From assembly GCA_003118195.1 (NCBI GenBank), contig BEXV01002686.1, positions 1 to 14,579 on the forward strand: DNA of 14,579 bases. Reading direction: 5' to 3'. The stretch is from Hemicentrotus pulcherrimus (taxonomy: Eukaryota > Echinodermata > Echinoidea > Camarodonta > Strongylocentrotidae). The notes beneath the pieces were generated by a model. It was not told the DNA's origin and made no database searches. It saw nothing but the letters and a program-made list of their open reading frames with translations. The position numbers and the translations under genes were made by a program. This document shows, in pieces, positions 1-8,900 of this stretch; position 1 is the first letter of the stretch; the number at the start of each line of letters is the position of its first letter.

Positions 1-1521
1 TGTAAGTATCAATTTAATTGTTATTGGTTTTATTACAATTTTCAGTTCAGCCGAGTTTCAGAGTAATTTTCATACGCCTCATTAACATTTACCACCATTT
101 ATCCGAATTACATTGTTTTATTTCGTTAATATTATTTTCGTTTATATATAAGAAATATACCTCTTTCCATGCTCGATATGGTCTCATATGCATTCGCCTC
201 GTGCTTTGTGGGAACTTATTTATTTTACTTTTTATTATATAGTTAACAATAACGTTAACCAAAACCTAACCAAGTTGTATAATTTGTTGAGAGTATTAAA
301 ATTGATTTGACCCGATTCGTTGTTTCTTGTTGATGTGGCATATCAAAGCTTACATCTAAAAGTATTCATCCTATGCCCTTATTCAACTAGTCCACCTTTC
401 ATTCTGGAGTTACGAAAAACTCTCAAAATCAAGGAGTAGGAATAATTTAGCTTTCAGTTGTTAATTGTATATATACATGTATATATAAATGTATTTCATC
501 CTCACTTTAAGCACTTATACACCCAATGTTTTTTCTTCGGACTTCAGACTATTTTGTTTCCCATACAGATATCTAGTTTGACCTTTCCCATACAATGCAA
601 TGACCTAGCTTTTATGTATGCTATAAGAAGTCTTTTCTACAAGGACACTGATATTTTTTACGAAACATAAACTCGTTCAAATTAGACCCTGACAAAAAAT
701 ATATAAACATCAAATCGCTAACAAACCTGCACCCATGCAAGCTAGTTGGTCGGTCGGTCGGTTTAACAGGTAAACAAACTCGAGGTCATGATATTTCTTG
801 GCTCACATTGCGAAGTAAACATTATTCACAATCCTTGGTTCTGATTGGTCGATCCGAACACACCCCTTCTCATCAAAAACTGCTGACGAAACACATGCGA
901 TTAAAAACGTGTTTCGAGTAGATGACGGGATAAATAAACAATACCCAAATATCCTCAATATCTTTGTGAGATAAAGTTTAAGTAAAGATGAGGACTAGTT
1001 AATATGCGAATGCACAGTAGAATGTAATGCCTCGAAGTAAGTGAGAAATATTCATAAAGTGTTACATGACAAACGGTTTAGATTCTGGTGTTTTGGCATT
1101 ATCAAAATAAAAGAAATTGACTCACTCTTTCCAAAAATCACATGTACTGGACACATTAGATGGTAAGTGGGACTTTAATTTATATGTGGCATTCAAGTTT
1201 AGTCAAAAGTGTTAAGCTATTTCATTTTTAGTATATTTCGTAAATGAAGGCATTTGAAGAGCACCAGTTTCAGGGATTTTTCTACTATCATAACACATCA
1301 AGCTGACATATAAGAATGAGAAAACTCTCACAATTTGTTTTCATCTTTACCAAAAATTCAAAATTCTCTTTAAGTACAGTAGTGGTGGCAGACCGCCCTC
1401 ATCGATACAAGACCTGATATACACATCTCGTTAATAAAACTGCTGACGCCAAAAACATGATAATAGATCTAAATGAGAGAGAATGAATTTTGTTTGCTTT
1501 TCGAACCTTTCAATATTTCTC
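1..1521. other. Upstream intergenic DNA, no supported gene
   Basis: Two short open frames (18-242 and 458-670) are rich in Phe/Ile/Tyr, as AT-rich random DNA would give, and match nothing I recognise. A small GGTC/GGTT run lies around 746-763. A reverse CCAAT (ATTGG) lies near 844, too far from the TATA box to assign. I see nothing else. Confidence 0.5.
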
Positions 1522-1528
1522 TATAAAA
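1522..1528 (+). promoter_or_regulatory. TATA box and initiator-like start of the BBOX1-like gene
   Basis: TATAAAA lies here. Thirty bases downstream is CTAAGTT (1550-1556), which fits the initiator consensus YYANWYY at six of seven places with A at 1552. The spacing is textbook for TATA-driven initiation. The call is strengthened by what follows: an ATG-free stretch ending in an AG|GTATGT donor and, about 1 kb later, a strong acceptor before the coding start. No transcript data are available, and in AT-rich DNA a TATA match alone is weak. Confidence 0.42.
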
Positions 1529-1551
1529 ACCCCTGCAAAAATAGAGTCGCT

Positions 1552-1656
1552 AAGTTTAGCTCCTTGAAACTGGAACTGAGAAAGCGCAGGTCTTGAGATA
1601 TATCTGTTTAAAAAAGGCGATCAGATTTGTTCCGTTTCATCTGGAGTTTAAATTAG
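1552..1656 (+). other. Proposed non-coding first exon (5'UTR, part 1)
   Basis: A 105-base segment from the predicted start at 1552 to the donor AAATTAG|GTATGT. It contains no ATG, as expected of a leader, and lies between the TATA box and a good donor. The matching acceptor would be the pyrimidine-rich tract ending TCTTCTCCAG at 2648. Alternatively, transcription could begin nearer the coding start and this would be ordinary intergenic DNA. Confidence 0.4.
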
Positions 1657-2648
1657 GTATGTTTCATTTAATTCATTGTTTCATCATGGAACTGTTGACT
1701 AAGACATAGGCTAAACACAAGTAATAGAATTAATTTGATTTAAAATGCCTTGAAATATCAAGTCGCATTATCATATTATATTTTTTAGCCATTTCTTACA
1801 ACGCATGTTTCTCTAATTTCACATTGTTGAGTTTTCTTTCAATAGTTCGAGAACGGAACCTCGTATTATAGTTCATAGATATATTTCAAATTTACATATA
1901 TCTCCAATTTAACTACGTGTATTTATTGAGTAAACACGTGAATTATCGTGAAAGTCACTAAAAGTGAATATCAGGAATTTAGTAATTTTCAAATTTTCTT
2001 GAAAAAGGGAATGTGTAGATTTTTTTCTTCTTCAATAAGCAAATAAACGATCAAGATAATTTCTTTGACAAATTTATTGACAGGCTCTTGTTTAGACTAG
2101 TGTCGATTGATTTAGCTTGCATAACAATTGTGCAAAACAGACCACCTATTTTCAAGAAGTAGTTTTTTTGCGCACTTCTTCTTATCTACTCCCCTTTTTT
2201 CTGAGGGGGGGGGGGGTATTTAATTGACGATTAATTAGAAAAAAACACAAACTGTTTTCGTGTCAAGAATTTCCATGCTATTTATGTAGAAATAATGACA
2301 TAACGAATAACTTTTTGTAATCGTTGCTCCCTCCTTCCTGCAATATACATGTACCTATACATGGAAACTAATTTTTTTTGAGAGCCTGTACGCGCTTAAA
2401 CACTTCGAAAATATTGGATAAAGAAATAGTCTCGACTTGAGGTTAATTAAGTCAATTCTTACCCAATCCAGATCATCTCAACCAAAAATTGGGCTCGAAT
2501 CTCAGACTTTGTTATCTTTAATTTCGCGAGAGTAATATAATTATCCTCATATTTTTGTTTCTTTTTTTTTGGGGGGGGGATGTTGATAATTATGTGAGCC
2601 TTCTGAACTATTTTTGTTTGTACTTTCTTTCATATTTTTCTTCTCCAG
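1657..2648 (+). other. Proposed 5'UTR intron
   Basis: Runs from the GTATGT donor to the CTTCTCCAG acceptor. It holds no coding frame. It contains a 12-base G run at 2205-2216 and a T9G9 tract at 2562-2579, both on the transcribed sense strand. Otherwise it is featureless AT-rich DNA. Confidence 0.4.
2562..2579. repeat. T9-G9 homopolymer pair
   Basis: Nine T are followed directly by nine G, about 70 bases before the proposed acceptor. A similar T6...G12 arrangement occurs at 2195-2216. Long G runs recur through the window and are prone to length error in sequencing. Confidence 0.8.
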
Positions 2649-2751
2649 ACTTTGTCTATTAACAGCCGGTAAGTCCAATTCGGTGAGACTTTCCCACTAT
2701 TTACCAGCGTAGCACCAAAAGTTTGTTTTCGAAGGATCGCCTTTAATACCA
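2649..2751 (+). other. 5'UTR adjoining the start codon
   Basis: The 103 bases before the ATG contain no other ATG and hold an in-frame TAG at 2710-2712, which fixes 2752 as the first possible start of this frame. The upstream border is either TCTTCTCCAG (2648), preceded by a long T/C tract, or the alternative CTATTAACAG (2665). Confidence 0.55.
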
Positions 2752-2918
2752 ATGGCACTTTCGACTCTCAGAACCGTAGCATCCCGCTTTACGCTTTCAG
2801 GCCAACTGACATCCCCACTCCGGAGTGTGTTGTCTTCGAACTGGTCACGTACTCAGGTGATAGCATCATCAGCAGCCGCCACCAAGAATACAACGTTGTT
2901 GCAAAACCGCTCAAAATG
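2752..2918 (+). CDS. BBOX1-like: Coding exon 1: start codon and mitochondrial-type presequence (residues 1-55 plus part of 56)
   Basis: Encodes MALSTLRTVASRF... with Arg at 7, 12, 24, 33 and 53, Lys at 45 and 55, many Ser/Thr/Leu/Ala and no acidic residue in all 55 positions. This is the composition of a matrix-targeting presequence. The start is supported by an in-frame TAG at 2710-2712 with no ATG between it and 2752, and by the absence of any ATG in the proposed 5'UTR. Start context is CCAATGG, with the favourable +4 G but a C at -3. The donor is TG|GTAAGC, leaving phase 2. No part of this exon aligns to vertebrate BBOX1, so the call rests on splice phase, frame and composition. Confidence 0.75.
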
Positions 2919-2950
2919 GTAAGCATAATTATTCATAAGACATACAGACT

Positions 2951-2988
<38 letters not shown>

Positions 2989-5900
2989 AGCGGGGATGAT
3001 CGATCGTGATCGAAGATAAAGCGAGACAGATAAACACAATGAATTTTTCTTTTTATCATTAATAGATGGATACATACATTGCTGCAATCAACTTCTTAAA
3101 GCCCCTCAAAATTGTTGCATAATGTGAAAAAGGATGTCATTTAAGACATATTTCTGCAAGAATTTGCAAAACAAATGTGTTTGAAGTCGAATATTGATGA
3201 AAGAATACACATTTGGGTTTCTGCGTACAACAGAAAACCCAAATTATCTATTCTTGTATCAATATTTACCCAGTCTCACTCATATGCAGCGCAACTTCCG
3301 GACGCGGTGGCATCTGCACTGTCTAGTCGACCTCAACATAGCCAAGTAATCTGGCCTATTTAGTTTTGATCTCCATCAGTACACCAACGCAACCTCCCCC
3401 TATTAACTTGATACCAGCCGAAGATGGCGTGATCATCAAATTAGAACGCCCGGAAGAAGAAAAAAATGTTCTCATGTACGCTGGGCTGGTGAGCATAAAT
3501 ATGAGTTCGTAGATAACGCCATCTTCGGCGGCTTAAATGAAGTGTGTAGGGAATATAAAGAACTGGTCAGATTCTGGACTAACCTCAACCCAGCATCCGC
3601 AGCTAAACCGCGCAAAATCGTATTTTCGATTGTAAACAAACAACCCTTGTGAAAGGTCACATATACCGCGAATGCCAAGTGAGAGCATCCACACTGTCAA
3701 CTTACGCTACCCTCTAGTAGTGTTAGCGCGTTCTGAGTATCTTTTCCAGGTTCGGAGGTTGATTACAACATCTCTCCATTTCACTCTATCTTCTGCCATT
3801 CTGGTGCACTCTTGCAGTTTTAGTCCTCCCCAGTTCTTGACATTCTCTTCCCAGTTGATTCTGGGTCTCCTTCTAGGTCTACTTCTTTCCACTCTTCCTT
3901 CCAATACATCCTTTAAGAGGCGTTGGTGCCTTTTAACATTACCAAAGTATTTGATTTTTCTTTCTTAACTAATCCTAATAGTGCAATTTGTTTACGCCCT
4001 GTCATGTGCAATATCTCTTTGTTTTCATTTGTGTCCAGGATATTTTCATCATTCTTCTGTTGATCAACATTTCAAAAGATGTTATTCTAATTTCCCTTGC
4101 CTTGTTTATTGCCCATGTTTTTGCTCCATACAATAGGACAGACCATACATAACAGTTTACTAGTCTGCGCAAATGTCACCTTTCTATTTGTGAATAATCC
4201 TTTCATTGCCAGAAGTTGCCATTGCTAGCGCGTTACTCCTGGAAAAATCCAGGAGTAAATCAATCGGCGTAAAGGCCAGCGTAGCTATGACTATATAGCC
4301 ATGTTCAGAAGGGGTCTTGCTAGTCGGCGTTAGTTAATCCCTGCAGCAGTAAATACGTCATGTATCGCTTACACTTTTAGTTGTCCACACCATCTTACTC
4401 GGACCAACTTGCCACGATTAAGTTTACATGACCTTCCACCGACCAGAGTAACTTACGGAAGTGGTGCAGGCGTCCGCACTAGTCGGTCTATAACTCAAGC
4501 CACCTTCGGTATCTAAACCCTGTGAAATCTAAATTTATTTTTGATTGTAACAAAAAACAACCTTCTTAAAGGTTACAGATACGTATGAGATCCACACGGT
4601 TAACTTACGCTACCATCTAGTCGTGTTAGCGAGTTACCCCTGCATGGATAAATCCAGGAGTAAATGGGTCGGGTTGAAGGTAGGCGTAGCTAACACGACT
4701 TTTCATCTTTTCTCATCTCATCTTAATTATCTTATCCTCCATCTAGTACGGACTGCGGTAAGAACTGCGGCCATTGCAACAAACTTTCGGCCTTCAAACC
4801 CGCCGTCAGACACGCCCATGCTCAGACCCAATCCGCCATCAATACCGCTGATGAGATCGCTTCTGTAGCACGCAACTCCGACAAGGACTGGTTTGAGATC
4901 ACCTGGAAAGATGGCTTCAAGGGCAAGTACCCTTACGTGTGGCTACGGGACAACTGCCGCTGCGATGAGTGCTACTACCCAAGCTGTCACCAGAGATCCA
5001 TGCTGATGTATAACATGGACCCTAACGTGAAACCGGTGCACGAAGAACTCAAAGACGGCGGAAGAACCATCCAGGTAGCCATATCTTTAGATCTTGGGAC
5101 AAATCGAAGGGTCAGTGACACAAAGACATAACTCCATTTTGGCCATTTTTAGAAAAAGTGGTTTATGTGTCACTGAGCTATAGCTACTTGGGCCATAAGG
5201 AGTTAAGTCTATGTTTCACTAGCCATTGACTTTGATGGGGTGTTGGGTGGAGTTATGTCTATATGTTTCCTGGAAAGCCCACATTTTTCTGAACATTTTG
5301 TTATCAAATACTTATTTTGGCAAAATATGGAGTTACGTCTTTGTGTCACTGAACCCTCAAAAAGATGTAAATTTGAACACTTAAATGGTTCCAAACCTTG
5401 TCCCGTATTTAGAACACCAAGTGGACTCTTCAGCGGAAACTTTGTGATAAAGTTCTTCACGGATTTTACCCCGATTTTCCTCAATAACATTGCCCGGTCA
5501 GAATAAGAGACTTTTATTATATTTATTATTTCGGTCACAATTTGCTTTTATTATGATAAAATGATCAATTACCAAAGGAACTAATTTCAATTTGTTAACT
5601 TTTTTTCTACCAGGCAAGTTATCGTAAATGGATCTGTTCTCAGCACTTATTTGCACATGGTTATCTGTATCGGTTTTCTATGCAATCGTGTTAAAACAAG
5701 ACAATTAAAGTGCATTTTAAAGGCAGGGTATTGTACTAACACTACTTCAAACTTACGTACAAACTACCATTTGGTGCTCATAATGTCATAATGTCATAAC
5801 GACAGCCATACTTACTTGGGTGTAGAGACCGGAAGCTTAGCATAATGTTTCCCTCTTTACTGTTGTATCCCGTCTTAAGTATGGTTCAAACTTAATTGGA

Positions 5901-8900
5901 TTGTTTCTCCAATATCTGTTTATGGATGGCTTTTCCTACAACGCCTCACCAATAATATTGACGATGCGTGCGTGATGATGCTTGGGTGGTAAAAGAACCA
6001 GAACTCCCTCTCTTTACGCCTTTTCGGAAGGAGACGAATTTGAAGATACATTACAGAAGTGGAAGTGATGTTGGTAAAATATTAAATCATTAAATCTGTC
6101 TTTGAACAGATCAAATGGACGGATGATCACGTGAGCCCCTTTCCGGCCGAATGGCTGAAGATGCACCGCTTCGACAAGACCGACTTTGACGTCGTGCGGA
6201 AGATCAAACAGGTGTCATGGGGGTCAGAGTTCACCGACAAGATTCCCTCATTCGACTACAAGGACATCATTAATGAAGACGAGGCGCTGTATGGGTGGAT
6301 GGAGAGCCTGGTCGGTAGGGGCCTGGTCATTGTCAGAAACGCCCCTCATGATGAGAAGAACGTGCAGAATATCTGCGATAGGGTTGGCTACGAGCGCTTC
6401 ACCTGCTACGGGTAAGTATCTGTACAGTGATAGTTACGCCAAACACGATTGCTACTAATGAAAAAAAAAAAACTTTAGACAATTTCTGTAGCCTAATGGG
6501 ACCTTTTTAAATAGGCGAACATTTAAGGGTTTGCAAGAAGAGCAGCCCCCCCCCNCCCCCATCCGACCCATCAAATCCACAACCAAGTATAAAGTATTTA
6601 ATTATATAGGCTTGTTGAAAGCATATCCACTCATCATCAAGTACCTTTAAGTCTCCAAAAGGTTGAGGGTTGGCAAATATGCCACGTTATGTGCGCTATC
6701 TTACCATCGTCAATATTATTATTAATAATATTCTCTGGTCTTGTCGACAAGTTGCCGATACTTGATAAATGTGATAATAAAACTTGATAAAACTGATTAA
6801 TTAACAACGATGACAGACATTGCATTCTACCCTTTAAATAAATGATCGCTTGAGGGATATTAGTAACTAACTTACTGTTTCAGTTATGATGTACATTTAG
6901 AAGGAATGTGATTATAAGTTGATCATAACTGATTCACTTATAATCAAATATGGCACGTCGCTTTGTTCACAAGGTATTTGCATCTTTAATAAGAAACTGT
7001 CTCTGAGTGCAAAAAAACACAGCCTAAGACAATTTCAACTTCCATGCATGTCATCTTGGGATATGTGGAGACATATCTACCTTTGACATTTATTGAATTT
7101 GTCCACGAGCTTCTTTTTTGGAAATCTGTGCGATCTTGTTAATTTCGAGTTCATATAATTTCCAACGAGTGGTGTTGATTGTTACCCATTTGTGTTTATC
7201 CTAGGTCCGACTTCCGTGTGGAGAACATCTTCGAATCAAGCAGCTTGGGCTTTACAACAGCCGCATTGGGCCTGCACTTGGACCTGCCCTACTATGACTA
7301 CCGCCCAGGCGTAAGTTAGCATTTCGTGTTTCTCAGTTTTGATATTTCCTCAAAAGACAATTCATTTTCTTTCAGATGTGAGAAAGAAGACGTGAATCCT
7401 GAAAAGCAGGGGCTTGTGTTGGGCACGCCTGATATACAAAACAATACTGTGGAGGTGACGTGGAATAGTGGTTCTTTCACTTGAATCTCAATACAAGGGT
7501 TTAAGGTTCGAATTCCAGCCCGGCACTATAGTCCTTCGGCTAGACAGTAATCCACGTTTGCTACTCTCCCCTCCTGTGTAAATTAGTACCTAAAAATATA
7601 TATGGATTATAGAAAGTGCAGGGTCCTCACGAAGAACATCATTGATGTTTATGAGGATGCACTGGGTAATCTACTCGAGCTACCCAAAGCAGCCTGTACC
7701 CACCAACCATGGCGACAGAAAAATGACAATTAGGAATTTGCCGATATAAGATAAACGGTACATGACTGTTTCAGTATGATATTGTAGTCCTAACCCATAT
7801 TGCCGAGACCTTTTAGAACAATGTCAACACCTGTTTGAGGTGTTTGTCCAAAATGATTGAACACGTTATTTGAAATTATGTATACTTGACCATGCATTAT
7901 AATAATGTTTTCTGTACTCACCTACTTGCTTCCCTTTCATATTTAAAAACGTCTTTTAGAGTCAGAAGGGCGTTACCTAGTACTCTTTGACACAGAGTTA
8001 CTAGGCTATTCTCGCTCTCAGCAATCGACTTAATAAATGTTGTTATTGTTATGGAAAAATCACCTACTGATGTCTGTATTCTTCTCTCTATTGGAATCAC
8101 TGGATGAGTTGTATTGAAAATGCGCAGAATGAATGTCTCTTCGTTGATGTCCGCTCAATACCTTCCTTGGACAGGCTGACGAGGATCTACTGAGGGCGCC
8201 TGTGCACCAAGAGTCTTTATTTACAGGGAAACTTGTGAAGGCAGTAAACTCATTTCTAGGTGGCTACGGTTTTATCCCAATCACAGGTTCAGTTTCTTAA
8301 CTGCTTGCGCCAGTGTGAGGTCAAAGGTGGCGAAAGTCAGTTCGTGGATGCCAAACGAGTCGCAGAGACGCTGAAGAAGGAGGAACCGGAATGGTACGAG
8401 TATATGACCAAGGTCAAACTTGACTTCCGGCTCCTCGGGATCGACTATATCGACTCGCATCTGCAACATGCAAGGAACTTAATAGAGTGAGAAAAACCTT
8501 TTCATTTTCATTTTATCCTTTCCTCCCTTTTCTCTCATGAAGGTCACACGAGGGGAAAACAGCAGGGATGACCGTAACGGTGCCTCCATAAGCTGTCCTC
8601 TTTGGTTGTGACGTAGCTGTGACTTTATGGCGTATTTTGTTGAAAATTATTAATGCAAAAACATTTCTATGTACAGCTTCTGGTGATACCTTTATATAAC
8701 ATGATTTAAGACCGGAACATTTATGAGCTGGAACTAAGTCTGGACACACGAGAGTCTTCCCTCTTCTCCATTATAGTTTTCATGGAGAACTGGGAAAAGA
8801 AAATAGTATAGACTTTCATAACTATCATTTCGTTCACCTTGCCATTTCAACTGTTCAATTTTGCACACAATAGACTAGTTTACGAATGTATTCCAGTATG

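Larger units (their letters stand above)
3601..4292 (+). repeat. Palindrome-bearing repeat, copy A, split by a LINE insertion
   Basis: The parts flanking the LINE (3601-3732 and 4235-4292) match copy B at 4511-4699 in the same order: an AAACAACC...AAAGGT segment, CTTACGCTACC, GTGTTAGCG, then GTTACTCCTGG...CCAGGAGTAAAT and GCGTAGCTA. The inner TTACTCCTGG (4233-4242) and CCAGGAGTAA (4249-4258) form a perfect 10-bp stem over a 6-base loop. The element family is unknown to me. Confidence 0.65.
2919..4746 (+). other. Intron 1 (phase 2), rich in repeats
   Basis: GTAAGC donor, CCATCTAG acceptor. It contains the (AG)16 tract, the pre-miRNA-like hairpin, a 13-bp inverted repeat (3418-3430 with 3516-3528, around CCGAAGATGGCGT), two copies of a palindrome-bearing repeat, and an antisense LINE fragment. 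The open frame at 3175-3363 overlaps the hairpin and has no recognisable product. Confidence 0.85.

Noticed and set aside
4623..4868. 81-aa plus frame overlapping exon 2
   Set aside because: It is a different frame from the zinc-domain frame and runs through the repeat and the acceptor; a shadow of exon 2.
5209..5538. 109-aa minus frame and its 88-aa plus counterpart in intron 2
   Set aside because: Half lies in the MITE-like element; no recognisable motif; both strands open over the same DNA suggests chance.
7449..7522. Functional tRNA gene
   Set aside because: A and B boxes are present, but the acceptor and anticodon stems do not pair cleanly and a SINE body follows, so it is a tRNA-derived repeat.
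8281..8469. Minus frame over exon 5
   Set aside because: Shadow of the conserved BBOX1 exon on the other strand.
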